A stretch of 64,000 nt of DNA from Clonostachys chloroleuca (GCA_037952775.1 JBANAY010000003.1:5208001-5272000), one strand, 5' to 3'; numbered from the stretch's first letter, positions 33,206 through 44,415 are shown. Numbers and translations: made by a program. The notes: generated by a model not told the origin, from the letters alone.

Positions 33206-35325
33206 TTACATGGTATACCTGAATGTCTCCCACTGCTCGAAGTCCGACTTGTCCGTAAATCCGATGCGGGCCGGCTGCTCGCCATCGTCTCTAGCACTGA
33301 CAAGCCTGTCACGACGCCGGTTCTCGTATCTGTACCAGCAGATTTGAATAATGGGAATAACAATCATCAAAGCATAAGTCACCACTAGATTCAAACGATT
33401 AGTATCCCAAAGGCATCGCATATGAGTAAGTACATGGGACATACTTAGCATTTCAAACGCGGTCGTGTAGTTGGGTGCTTCGCTCTCGAGGAAGAATTCT
33501 GCACTCGTATTAGCCAAACACAATCCGTAATTTTGCAAAAGTCCGTGCAACTTACGAGGGCCTGCTATGAGCCCAGCGGCCCAGCCAGCAAAAACGAACC
33601 CAGAAGCTGTTGCCTTTTTGGTGCTACCGGCATAGTTGGACGCCATTAGACCGGTGGCAAGAGTGAACGACATGGTGTGCCTGGATTAATGTCTCATTAG
33701 CATGAAGGGAGATGGGTACAGTGAGTACATGTTTGCCTACGTGTATGTAAGGTAGTAGCCCGCTAACCGCCCTGCCTGATGCGAAATTGGCAAGACATGG
33801 AGAAGTGATGCGCCTATCAATGGCGGGATTGAAGCGATCAATCCTAGCACGAGACGTATATTATTAAATCGAGACGCGATGTAGGAGAAAGAAAGAAACG
33901 TAAGTAGCTGAATCGTTGCTGCCGGGCAGGTAGAGATTATGGTAGTCGCCGTGGGTGAGAAGCCAAAACCGTTGACAATCTGGCTAGAAAACTACAAGCG
34001 CGCGCGAGATGTTAGACAATGGTTAAAGCTACGTAGAAACGTGGACTGCTTACCTGGCTCGCAAACGTCGATGGCATGGTGTTACCGCTGTTCAATAATT
34101 TTAGCTGATTCGCCCTTCCGATGCGGGGCCCTATAAACGAAACCTACATAGCGGTGATAAAGAATAGTATCGTTTGGGGATCCCGCAAAGCTTCCCAGAA
34201 TTGTGGCCACTGCCATTGGTTCTTCTCTGAGACGGTCTGGTTTTCTCTGACTCTTTCATGCGCAATTACTCTCTGCTCCTTACTGAGCCACTTCGCATTG
34301 GCTTGAGTATCGGGCATCAGAAACATAAGGACAATGGAGAACACTAAGGTTAAGCCTCCAAAGAAAAGGAAGAAAATTTTCCACGTCTCGATATTCCCAT
34401 GAACTAGAATGATGAGCTTTGCTCCTGGTTAATCACAGGTAAATAGACTTACTCGAGCCCAAGGCGTACGTCAGAAGTCCACCAATGAAGTTGCCAATCT
34501 AGACGCAAGTAAGTTACACTCAGCCAAAACCAACAAAGCAATGAGGATACTTCACTTACAGGGGTACCGCCCAACCAGAATGCGGTTCGGAACGCTTGTT
34601 CAGATCGAGTCCACCAATTGCTTGTTATAATAACAAAAACTGGGCCGTTGATACTTTCAAGAAATCCAAGGAAGAATCGCACTACCATTATGCCAGCAAA
34701 GTTGAAACAGAGGGCTAACATTCTTGTCATTATGTTTTCCTTCGAGGGGGAGCATCGAGATAAAAACGTACGCGTGAGTAGAGACATAATAGCCCAGCTG
34801 AAGACGGCCCCAGATATGAGCTTTCCGACATGCTGAGGATATCTCTGCACGAGAGTAGGCCAGAACATAGCACCACCCATGTATCCAAGGTAAAAGATGC
34901 TATCGAGAAGTCAATACACAACTCAAGACTGCGAATACAAGCCACAAACCTGCCAAGCCAACTATAGTCGTTTCCTTTCAGCTTTAACGCTGTCTTCAAT
35001 CCAAAAATCGAGGCGTAGTTAAGCATGGTCTTGTCCAAGAACTTGTATGACCTCAATTAGTCGATATGACTCTTGAAAGGGTTGCGGTACTCACAGAGAA
35101 GATATAGCAACCACACATGAGCGGTAACAGAATGAAGTCAATCTTCCTCTTCACTCGTTTATTCTCTTCTGCTGTTGCTATTGGCTCGGATTGTCCAAGT
35201 ATCGCTTCTTCGTGAGTAGCCTTGAGGTCAGAGCCAAGCCTTGCATGCTCGTTGTGCTCGCTATGCATACTCGTTTTCCCGTCCCGGGGAAGCCCGTCCT
35301 CGGCTTTGCCTCTATCGGTGTTCAT
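33206..35325 (-). CDS. MFS permease, DAL5/allantoate-type anion:cation symporter family
   Basis: Eleven exons (35325-35095, 35041-34950, 34899-34772, 34714-34560, 34498-34453, 34403-34148, 34087-34054, 33979-33741, 33680-33556, 33498-33445, 33384-33206) stay in phase and give 512 residues, typical for the family. The chosen Met follows a longer in-frame leader; the translation opens with a hydrophilic ~60-residue N-terminus, then KRKIDFILLPLMCGCYIFSF and LDKTMLNYASIFGLK, the DAL5-family helix 1. Other family segments are WLGSIFYLGYMGGAMFWPTL, CFNFAGIMVVRFFLGFLES, SNWWTRSEQAFRTAFWLGG, SFTLATGLMASNYAGSTKKA and FVFAGWAAGLIAGP. It is a 12-helix plasma-membrane proton symporter for an organic anion, vitamin or ureide. 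Introns in the middle remove apparent stops (for example after FFITA). It is divergent from the hydrolase gene, with 346 bases between start codons, suggesting co-regulation. Confidence 0.85.
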
Positions 35326-35671
35326 CGTCGCCAGGGTCAGCGCGTCGGATCGTGGAGCTGGGGGTATGTAGTGAAAAGTTGTAAAGAGAGGCGAACACAC
35401 TTTTTAGAGCCTGCTGCCAGTATCAAGCGAAGCCGACTGGCTTGCTTTTGTACATGCAGAGAACACAAGCGACTACTGCTAGTCTTGGACCATCTGTTTT
35501 GATCGAGTCTATCGAGCCGACATTGTCGGTTAGATAGATCACGTGACCTTGTCGGCTATGGATTGGGTTGTGTTCACTCTCGGGCATCATAGCATAAATA
35601 TGTTGAGAGGGGTTGGTAATCTGATTTCAGTCTTGAATTAATCTCAAAAGCTATACATCGCTTCAGTCAAG
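35326..35671. promoter_or_regulatory. Divergent promoter between permease and hydrolase
   Basis: 346 bases separate the start codons of two divergently transcribed genes. CGG triplets, the half-site of C6 regulators, occur here (for example CGGTTAG near 35528 and CGGCTAT near 35553), but no clear inverted CGG pair was found by eye. Confidence 0.4.
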
Positions 35672-37164
35672 ATGGCAGTTGGAAATTCCAATACTCATGC
35701 TCAACATGTCTCTGTGCCTGTGGTAGCTGAGCTGCCGGAAACCGAGACGTCACGATCGGTACTCCTGGAACCATACCATGTGGGCTTGCTCCCAGAATAC
35801 GGGTATGTAAGCCGCGAATACATGATCAGCGGTACTGCGGCCGGAGAATCATATTGCACACGTCTGCTTCTTCGCTGCCCCGCCGACGAGAACGACTTCT
35901 CCGGCTTTGTCGTTGAAGAGCCCTCGCATCTCTGGGGAGGCACAAGTATATGGCGTCATATCAACAGATGGCTAATGCGTAATGGTAAGACTGCTCATTT
36001 GTTTTCTTCTTCACATAATTTACGAATAAATTCTTACAATATCATGACAGGTCACGCCTGGCTAGAGGTGGATTCCCAGGCTCCATCAGCCCTTGGCAAG
36101 ATCAAAGCCGTCGATCCTGAGAGATACAAGGATATGCACTTTATCCCAGGGCCCCTTTCTGATGAATTTGCTGACAATATTCCATTCATAATCAATGTTA
36201 CCAAGGAATCCCTTCGAGATGCGTATGCCTCTTTCAAGGCTAAGTGGTGGCCGGCTACACTACAATCTCCAGAGATTCTCTGCGCAGCTTCTCACGCACT
36301 TCGATCTGGTCAGCTAGGCCTCAAAGCCGATAAAGTCATTCTCAGCGGGCTATCTCAGACAGGGGGAGTCACACGTCGATTCATTTCCCAGTCTTCAAGC
36401 TTGAGGCTCCCCGATGGGTCGCTGCCCTTTGAAGGGTTTATTCCCTGCCAATCCGGGGGTCCTGCCCTCCCTGATACGCCAGGGGCCAAGATTATCGAGC
36501 TCTTGGGCGAATCGGAATTCCAATCTGTTCGGCTACCATGCGGAGTGAGCGGCCAGATGTATGAGACCTCTCACCGAAGGTCAGACAGCGAGGGATTCCG
36601 ACTCTATGAAGTGGCAGGCATGGCTCATCGCGAGAGTAGGTACGCCTCTGCCATCGACATAGAGAGGCTGTCTGACGCCGATCTACGCGGTGCCAAATGG
36701 AGCTCGTTTGCAAACTCATTCATCTATCACGCTGTCTTCCAAGCAATGGAGAAATGGGTCAGAGGGCTCGACCTTCCGCCTGCCAGCAGGATGCTCACAA
36801 CTGTTGGTGATACGGATGAGATCATTCGCGATAGTCATGGAAATGCCCTTGCCGGTGTACGCACTTTACACACGGACGCTCCTCTGTCAAGATTGGTTGC
36901 CGCCACACCCAAGGGGCGACCGAATTGGTATTGTGGTAAGTCAACAGCACATTGCCACCATCTTACAGTTGACATGTACTAAGATCTTCTGAAGGGTCCG
37001 AATGGCCATTTAGCAACGAACAGCTGTTGGAGGTTTATGGATCTGTCTCTGATTATTGCCGTGTCGCGGGGGAGGCCCTCCGAAGGCAGCTCCAAGATGG
37101 TTTCCTTCTCCTGGCAGATGCCGAGGCCCTGCGTCGCGAGACGGTGGAAAGAGTAAACTTTTGA
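35672..37164 (+). CDS. Alpha/beta hydrolase domain protein of unknown substrate
   Basis: Three exons (35672-35984, 36051-36935, 36995-37164) join in phase 1 at both junctions and give 455 residues. The protein resembles fungal and bacterial 'alpha/beta hydrolase domain-containing' proteins of about 450-500 residues. Features are YVSREYMISGTAAGESY, RLLLRCPADENDFSGFVVEE, PSHLWGGTSIW and KVILSGLSQTGGVTRRF, with the likely nucleophile Ser in GLSQTG near residue 203. A possible catalytic His lies in VAGMAHRES. The C-terminus has GNALAGVRT, GSEWPFSNEQLLEVYG and YCRVAGEALRRQLQDGFLL. There is no signal peptide, so it is probably cytosolic. Shared divergent promoter with the permease suggests it hydrolyses an imported ester, lactone or amide. 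The exact reaction is unknown. Confidence 0.75.
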
Positions 37165-37479
37165 AATAATTGCATTTTATTCCCAGTTTTTTTTTTTAGT
37201 TTTTTTCTGTGGCTTTAAACCTCAGTGCGGCAAGTGTTTATGTGCAACATTCACAGAGATGAGGAGATCTTCACGACTTGGTTTTTGTGCCCAAATATGA
37301 GTTGAACGGAAAAAGAAGTGAAAATCAATTAACAAAGTAGTTCGAGACGGACTCTAGATTAAACCGGTATAGTTGTTCCAAGGTGTCTTCCAACCCAAAC
37401 TCCGTACCATGAGTATCCATAACCCCTTCTGAACAATGAAATGATTTGGCTGAGCCACCAAGGGAACCAGCCCCATATG

Positions 37480-37580
37480 CTGAAATGAAAAGAAAAGAAG
37501 ATTAAAAAAAAATAGAAAAGACAGAAGAGAAAAGAGAAAAGAGACGAAGAGACGAAGAAGAAGCGAAAAGAGAAGTCTCA
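37480..37580 (+). repeat. Purine-rich (A/G) tract
   Basis: About 100 bases almost devoid of pyrimidines on the plus strand, made of AGAAAAGA, GAGACGAAG and GAAAAGAG variants. It lies upstream of the minisatellite; a similar tract lies downstream. Confidence 0.75.
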
Positions 37581-37947
37581 ATCATAGCGAAATGATCAAG
37601 GAGAAGGGGAAGTCGGCTGGGATGGAAGTTTCGATCAGACCTCTCTCACGAGTGTTGGTGGGCCGATTGCTTGCTCATAGGCCTCAAATGGTTTGACTCG
37701 GCACTGTCAGCCGTCTATGGCCTTATTTTGGTGACATTCCGATGAATTGGAGTTGCATCCGATTGAAACTCGCTGTTATGGTCGTGATAGCTCCTCACTA
37801 ACAACAAAACATTGCCGCATATCTATCGTATTTCAGATAGAATATTCTAGCTTAGATCTGTTGTCGTCGATTCCAGACCCAGGGCGAGCGAACAAATCGC
37901 CTCTCCTCGAGAGGGCGAGGCTGATTCGGTTTATTTTCCTAACTCCT

Positions 37948-38145
37948 TCGGCCCAGCCGGAATAATCTGGTTGAAAACCTCATCGGCCCAGCCGGTATAA
38001 GTTGATTGAAAGCCTCATCGGCCCAGCCGGTATAATGTGCTTGATAGTCCCTTCGGCACAGCCGGTTTGATCTGGTTGAAAGCCCCGTCGACCCAGCCGG
38101 TGAAAAGAATCTGATAATATCATCGGCCCAGCCGGAATAATTCCA
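37948..38145 (+). repeat. 35-bp tandem minisatellite, six units
   Basis: Copies of the core TCGGCCCAGCCGG start at 37948, 37983, 38018, 38053, 38088 and 38123, exactly 35 bases apart. The spacer part is AT-rich and varies (ATAATCTGGTTGAAA-like followed by CCT/CCC). The fourth core has CACAGCC for CCCAGCC and the fifth TCGACCC. The last unit degenerates after about 20 bases. The regular period with no unique spacer shows a tandem array, not CRISPR. No coding frame spans it. Confidence 0.9.
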
Positions 38146-38409
38146 AAGTCTAGTTTGCTAGGTGCTCCGGGTCATCGGGTGGAGACCTATCAGGAATAGG
38201 ACACCTCACGAGGGTGCGGCTCGCGCTCCCCTCGGTTTTGGTTTCCGAATCGCGGCATTGTTGGTGTTTATAAAGGTGGGTTGGCAGGCAGTTGTACTCC
38301 AGCATGCTCAAAGGACCAGTTATGCAAGAGATGGCAGGTGTTGCTTGCCATGATCATTGGCTCGTTACCCAGCAGATCTGATGCTTGGCTTCCAAGCTCC
38401 CCAGTAAGA

Positions 38410-38600
38410 AATATCTGACGAAAAGAAAAGGGGAAGAAATAATAACAAAAAAAAGAGAAGATAAAATAAGAAAAGAAGCAAAAGAAAACAAGAGGAAATA
38501 AGAGGAAACAGGAAAAGAAACAAGATCAAGCAGACATAGGAAATAACATAGGAAAGCAGACAAGTAAGCAGACAAAGGAAAAGATAAAGGAAATTAGAAG
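38410..38600 (+). repeat. Purine-rich (A/G) tract
   Basis: About 190 bases of AAGAAAAG, GGAAATAAGAGG and AGCAGACA variants on the plus strand, the same strand asymmetry as the tract at 37480. Confidence 0.7.
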
Positions 38601-39849
38601 GCGATGTTGAGCCTGATGATCCAGTATTCGAAGGGAGTCTTGAGCTCGGTTATATAGCTTTCTCTGGCTGGGGGACTGTTTCATTTCGCCTGGGCATGGA
38701 GTAGCAGCTCCTCGTCCATGCAGGCACGGTGTTCGCTGTCGTGAACGGCCCCACTGGCTCATTGCCGGCTCCAGCCGGGTGTCATCAACTTATTTGGGTG
38801 CCCTTGACTAGCAAGTCGACCAGGGCCAGGTCTCAGCCCCTGCACTGGTGAATCATGTGGTCTAATGATAGCTTCAATCTCTCACCAGCTGGCCAACTTG
38901 CATCATCATCGTTTTCGCGTCTTTCCCAGATATATCAAAGCCAACATGTTCAATGAGCGATATCACCCTAAATCCGCTAAGCGTCTCCCTTGCGATCGGA
39001 ATACATGGGTGAGCCCCTAATAACCATAAACCATTGAAGCCAGCCGTCGGTTCTGTTCTTGTGAGCCTCGAGCTCATTACTTCCATGTACCAGCATGCAA
39101 AGATAACCAATCGGCACCTCTTCATCAACAAGAGAGTACAGTTCAAAGTGGCTCGGGGGGTTCAAGACGATCTGAGGCATCACCCTCGGCAGGGCTATTA
39201 ATAGATCCTCATCTCACCACGGAGGCTCCCCACTTCGGCAGCAGTCTTCTAATTTGGCTATCCCTTGCCGCGTTCTCCAACGGGTATCGACATCTGAGGT
39301 CTAAATTTATTACCGCCCCTGTTACGACTGACTGAAGCGCGTTTTTAATCACAAAGTCAGAAACTACATCACGAATTTTAGGAACTTATCTTATCATGGA
39401 GGCATTCAGTAATAAAGAGGACTGGCTTCCCTGTCTGTGGATGATCTTTGTAGATTAGAGCTATACCTCTCAGGTGATAAAGCTGAACGAGATACTTACT
39501 CAATTTACGCTTTTGAAGATACTGGTGGTTATTTTTATATATGATGCGAATAGTTTGTTGATCTTGAAGTCAAAGGTAGACGAATCTGGGAATAGAATAT
39601 AGTTGACTCAGGCTTACACTCAGGCCAGCCACTGGTGACAAAGATATTTATGCTTAGGGTTTGTGGGGAGAGTCGCCAACTCATTGATATATGCAGGAGG
39701 ATTACACGCAATTTGATACCTATTAATGCCATCGATTAAACCGATAAACGAGACAGAAGGTAAGAGATGATCGTAAAGGAATAAGTACATCTTAAAGATG
39801 CGTTGTGCATTTCGAATACAAGCATAGATGGCTAGACCACTGCTGTACA
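38600..39849. other. Gene-poor segment with possible relic
   Basis: On the minus strand at 39183-38875, two frames give protein-like pieces (SHFELYSLVDEEVPIGYLCM, then in another frame FRVISLIEHVGFDISGKDAK). This may be the decayed end of a gene I cannot identify. Nothing else was recognised. Confidence 0.3.
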
Positions 39850-40130
39850 GATCGTTGTGTCAGCCCAGTTCGCATTGTCATCGCTGGGGCGCTCATCCGC
39901 AAGCCGTCAGTGCTGCTTCTCGATAAGTCACCCGCCGTGGGAGCGGATTGTGCAGAGTTCTATAAGCGAGGCGGCCTTATCAGGTACTAGCATTACTATG
40001 GCCGTTGCGTGTCGTCTGTCGGCTATCAGGCACGCAGATGATCTATATCTTCCAGAATGACCACACTACTAGAAGGGGGACTTATGACTGGCTTATTAGT
40101 TTGAGTGAGATTTACAGGGCTTTGCGAGTC
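39850..40130 (+). pseudogene. Fossil of an ABCB-type transporter C-terminal nucleotide-binding domain
   Basis: Pieces in three frames align in order with the end of a multidrug-type ABC transporter. RIVIAGALIRKPSVLLLDK corresponds to the segment after the signature plus Walker B (usual LLLDEATSALD). Next, in another frame, come TSITMAVACRLSAIRHADDL (usual TxITIAHRLSTIRxAD, the H-loop, whose His is replaced here by Cys) and YLPE. Then RGTYDWLISLSEIYRALRVAE, in a third frame, matches the usual GTHDELLxxxGxYxxL end. The upstream signature LSGGQ, Walker A and all membrane segments are missing. The copy is short, frameshifted and clearly dead. Confidence 0.7.
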
Positions 40131-40527
40131 GCAGAATAAAGGCGCTTAGGGCCAGACCTGATCTGATGCGCTGGGCTTGTCCACGATCAGTTATACAAAC
40201 TTTTGCTTGCAGTAGTTCAGTTGTGCGAAGTGTATTCAGTAAAGACCTTCGGGAAGTATTACCACTCATTTCGCAACTTGTCTATCTGGGGTGAGATTGA
40301 AAGACTGTTAAATCAATTTGAACCTGCTTTTTTGCAAAGATTAAAGCTCTAAAAATTCTTGTCAGCTGAAGCCACGATGCATATACGACTACGAGCAGAT
40401 ACCCAACCCCGCCCGTCCTCAGCCTACTTCAAACAAGTTTCAGCTGAAGAATCGTTTGTTAGATTTTGGGACAATCCTTTGACGCATCCTCAGCCAGCCA
40501 CTCCCAAGGTCATTGTTCCAAGCGATC
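40131..40527. other. Intergenic, nothing recognised
   Basis: Spacer between the ABC relic and the broken DUF3176 gene. No frame of interest. Confidence 0.4.
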
Positions 40528-42547
40528 ATGGGGGAAACATATGAACCATCGGATGTGGAAGAGGCTGTTCATCTACAGGCAGTAGCCCAAACGCGCGATT
40601 CATCCAGGAGCGAGATGGGTGACAGTGGCGATGACCCAACTCAACATAGGGAGGAGGAGAACTCTCCCATCGCTACTGAACAATTGAGGGCCATGGGGCG
40701 CAATCGTAACTGGCGGGGACATGTCAGAGCCTGGGCTCCCGAGCTTATCTGGACTTTACTCTCCATAATGGTCTTCATCGCCCTTGTTGTAACGCTACGT
40801 CAGTATGATGAGCGACCGGTGCCCGAGTGGAGCTTCGGACTTACGCTCAACACCGTGGTGGCCTTTCTTTCCACCATTTGCCGTTCCATGACGGTTGTTC
40901 CTATCGGCGAGGGGCTATCTCAGCTGGAGTGGAACTAGATAGCAGCGCGCCGCCGACCACTTCGGGGCCTCTATGCCTTTGACCGGGCGAGTAGAGGTCC
41001 GATCGGTTCCCTTTTTCTGATGGTGAATCTGCGTGGGAGGAAAGTCATCCGATCGAGGATGGTATGAAGGGAAATGCTAACAGCAAGGTCAGACCCATCA
41101 CGTTGGGCTGGTTGGCGTCTTTGGTCATGGTATCTGGGCTCTTCACATCATTCCTGGCCCAATCTACGATAGCATATACCAATGTCCCGACTGGCTACCG
41201 GTACTTCTCACGGAATTCCTTCGGTCCCAGCTGCAAGAGCTTATCCCGTGACCAGCCAATCACAAGATGGTGTCCAAGGTAGGTTTTTGCGTTCAACTCA
41301 TCTACACCCTTTACTAAACTACGATGCAATAAGATTCAGATATATTACAGGGCATTTCTCGTGCTTTCCTGCAAGGTGGGATACGCATGCCTAGTGAACC
41401 TTGGCCATACCCCGAACTCCGATGCGGTACGAATGAATGCGAGATCCTGAATTCACTTCCCTCGCCATGTGTGCTAGTGTTGTCAATATTAGTAAAAGCC
41501 TAGTTATATCTCCCAGCAGCAATCCCCCGCATTGGGATCATACGCAGTTATGGTATGCGAAAGTCGGCAATACTACTGCAACTTTGGAAGTCGGCGACCA
41601 GTACGCTGCAGTAACCAATATGTCAGCCCCTGAGGTGGAGGAACCCAAGAAAGGTTGGCCGCGGCATTGGACCTTTGCCCCTGGTTGGGGCAATGAGGAT
41701 GACCTCCAAACGGCGACCGTGGCCCAGCTTCACATATTATATAACAATTTCGGAGCCGAGGATTACATTGGCATACGTGCCGCTGAAGTGCTATGGCATT
41801 TCTGCGTGAAAACACATGACGCTCGAGTGGACAACGCCACGTCGCTTACAACAGAAAAGGAGTCTACAATGCGCGTACACGAAATGGACCGCGAGTCCGG
41901 CCTGTATGGCTCTGCTCGGTTCGGCCTCTCGAGCCAAGGTGATAATGGGACTTTCAATGTCCGCTTGAGCAGGGCTTCTAAAGACCTGAACACGGGGTTT
42001 CGGAATGCCTTTGGAGGGCCTGGAGGGCCGCATGTGGGGAATAGCGAAAGTCTGAGCTTTGTATTCGGTCTGAATCTTTATGCAGATACTGATTGGCTCG
42101 CAATACGCATACCGTTGGAGCGGCTATCGGAAGACGAGGTTGAAAGAAGGATATGGAGTAACCTGCAGAAGACTGCTAACAATATGGCCAATACCATGAG
42201 GGCGTTGTGAGTTGATCTGCCTATCTCTATTACTAGGAATCAAAATATCTAACATATCCTACAGTATTAGGAATGCAGACCCGGATAACCATATTGAGGG
42301 CAAAGCATACAAGCAAGAACTCCACATCCTTATTCGTTGGGAGTGGTTGTCTCTACTAGCCATCCAACTTATCTTAACTTTAGTCTTCTTGATTTGGGTC
42401 ATGGTCCTAACAGCCCAGCTGGACATGGATGTCGTTAAAAGTTCCAACATTGCCGAGCTGTTCGCGATGCACGGTGTGGATGAGAGCACCGGCTTGGCCG
42501 ACCAGGGGGAGTCGGTCGAACGTTTGGGCAAGGGTATCAACACGTAG
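40528..42547 (+). pseudogene. DUF3176-family membrane protein, multiply disrupted
   Basis: The order of segments follows fungal DUF3176 proteins. First come a hydrophilic N-terminus and helix 1 (WTLLSIMVFIALVVTLRQYD with RPVPEW), then LNTVVAFLSTICRSM and GEGLSQLEWN. RPLRGLYAFDRASRGPIGSL follows, then helix 3 (LASLVMVSGLFTSFLAQSTI), an ectodomain with FTSLAMCASVVNIS, and the last helix (LLAIQLILTLVFLIWVMVL). Breaks are a TAG at 40936-40938 after QLEWN, frame changes near 41050 and 41210, and a one-base slip near 41438 that separates CGTNEC from DPEFTSLAMC. Two introns still look normal, at about 41280 and at 42209 (GTGAGT...CTACAG), the latter joining MRAL to FIRNADPDNH. At least four lesions not on homopolymers make this a real pseudogene. 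The family's function is unknown. Confidence 0.75.
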
Positions 42548-44142
42548 ATTAGTAAAGATGTCATGGCAAGGTTGGGTAAAAGAAGCTACGGATGGAAGAT
42601 GTATCTCGGCTGACTACTTTAAGTCATTGAGCATGGCCTCAGAGGCAAATGTTTGTTCTCGCAAGGCAGGGTGCAAGCGAAAAATGAAAGCCAGCAAATG
42701 CAAAGATGTGGAGTGTTGATTTACTACAAGTCATGCATTTCATTCTCAAAGACACATCCTAAGTCGCTAGTGATTATGAGCCGATATGTCCTCGTGTGGA
42801 TATGGCTGCGTATCGTCGTGCTTAGAGAATCGCCTTGGCCCTATCAGATCATATCATTTATATCAGCCCTCAGCTGTACAGAGTAAGTGTAAGAGGATCC
42901 ATTTCCAAGATAAATCAGCCAGGGGTAATTGTGGAGGGTGGTGTAGAAAAGTAATGGTAATCTATCGTCTGAGGTAGGCGGCACTTACTATTTGGTAGAT
43001 CGGGAGAAGAGGGCATCCATATTCTAGTTCTTACGTACAGGATACCAAGAGATCTTCAATTGCTTCCTTATTCTAGACCATTACGTAGCAAAGGTAAGGC
43101 GGACATGGCTCGCGCAAGTAACCGCTGACTGCATCATGCAACATGCTGTTGGTAAGACAATAACGCCTACCCATCGGTGTTGTAAGTGGATCATAACAGG
43201 CTCCCACTTAAGAGAAGGGCGTGCCTACCCTACACCTGAACTTCATGGACTACTTAGGATAGATTTGCGCCTATGTCATGTTACGCATTTTACTGAATAA
43301 TTTGTCGATAGAGACGCATGTTTACTGTTGTTTCAATAATAAAAGTCCGAGCGTTGACTTCCTAGCATAGAAGACAATAAATGCTGAGAATCAACTGAAC
43401 ATCGCACTGCGCACAGGCATGATAACGTGAAAGAGAGCAGTTTGGCATTGCAGCTCATAGCATGATTTCCATTCACAATCTCTCACAGAACACATGGTAT
43501 ACATTGCTTTTTACAATTTTTGCCTTCTTGCGTTATCTTCCTACGATTGCTAAAGCCGATGTAATCGCCGATTTCCCGCACTTTGAACCGAAAGCAGAAT
43601 GGGGATGGTAGCATGGTTAATCTTGGCATTCACCTGACCCAGGCCTGTCAGCCTGATTTTAGTAAGCATTTTGCCATGGCCATTTCATTGTATTCTCATT
43701 CGTCCGAGGCGAGACCGTTCCATCATGCCTTGGCACACACACTTGCGTCCCTGCGCAGCGCATCGTGGCACGTGAACGGGGTGGCGCAAAACCAACGTCA
43801 GAAATAATAAAAATTAGACTTCAATAATGTATTGCGTTGGTCGCTTCCATTTATATTAAGCACTCTGTCTGAAATTACATTGGTCACTCTTGTGTCACAA
43901 GTCAGCCTCGTGCTGACGGTATAATTCACTTTATCGAGCATGTAGATCTTATGAGAACGGTGGGTGTATTGCTAAACTATCCGAGGACCTTTAAGCAATC
44001 CACCTGAAACAACAGCTGCCAGTTTATGAGCTGCTAATATCGGAGGCCAGATGGGACATAACGTATGGGGACTCTGTGGTTGGTGGAAATATTCGGAGCG
44101 CCTCGACTCCCAAGAAGATGCTCCCATTCCAGTTCAAGATGC
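42548..44142. other. 1.6-kb intergenic region
   Basis: No supported gene. The terminal part next to 44143 is the 3' flank of the minus-strand mini-gene. Confidence 0.4.
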
Positions 44143-44253
44143 TCACTTGGAGTTGAACTTGGCTTCAAAGTCCTTGATGGTCTGGTCGGCTTTGACGGTG
44201 TACACGGTATCACGGGTACCGGTGTTGGTTTGGCCGCCGTTGGGGTTGGACAT
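44143..44253 (-). CDS. 36-residue conserved-looking small protein
   Basis: A 37-codon frame (ATG ending at 44253, TGA at 44145-44143) encodes a hydrophilic peptide beginning MSNPNGGQTNTGTRDTVY and ending ADQTIKDFEAKFNSK. Codon choice is strongly C-ending (AAC, GGC, ACC, GTC, AAG), the bias of highly expressed fungal genes, and the gene has a very good upstream region. A TATAAATA lies about 155 bases upstream (44415-44408). A leader follows with TCATCATCACTCCTCA and CACAACAACTCTCACC, pyrimidine- and CA-rich, as in strongly expressed genes. The sequence just before the ATG (GAAAAA) is acceptable. No signal peptide or membrane helix is present. I recall similar short proteins in ascomycete annotations but know of no assigned function. 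Its small size means it is easily missed. Confidence 0.65.
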   Translation of the reverse strand: MSNPNGGQTNTGTRDTVYTVKADQTIKDFEAKFNSK

Positions 44254-44407
44254 TTTTTCGAAAATGAAGTAGATAATAGTTTGGTAGATTTAGTAGTGGC
44301 GTAACTCGCGAAGGTGAGAGTTGTTGTGAAGACTTGAGCAGTGTGAGCTGAGGAGTGATGATGAGAATGATGTTGGATGTCGAGATAAAAGGAGAGGGGG
44401 CACTGTA

Positions 44408-44415
44408 TATTTATA
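44408..44415 (-). promoter_or_regulatory. TATA box of the 36-residue gene
   Basis: Read on the minus strand, TATAAATA sits about 155 bases upstream of the ATG and about 100 bases before a CT/CA-rich leader. Confidence 0.55.

Noticed and set aside
34088..34147. Apparent nonsense codon in the DAL5-like permease
   Set aside because: It lies in a phase-correct intron (GTAGGT to AACAG); splicing gives the expected loop before the next helix.
37948..38145. CRISPR-like regular repeat spacing
   Set aside because: The period is a constant 35 bases with related, not unique, sequence between cores and the genome is eukaryotic; it is a tandem minisatellite.
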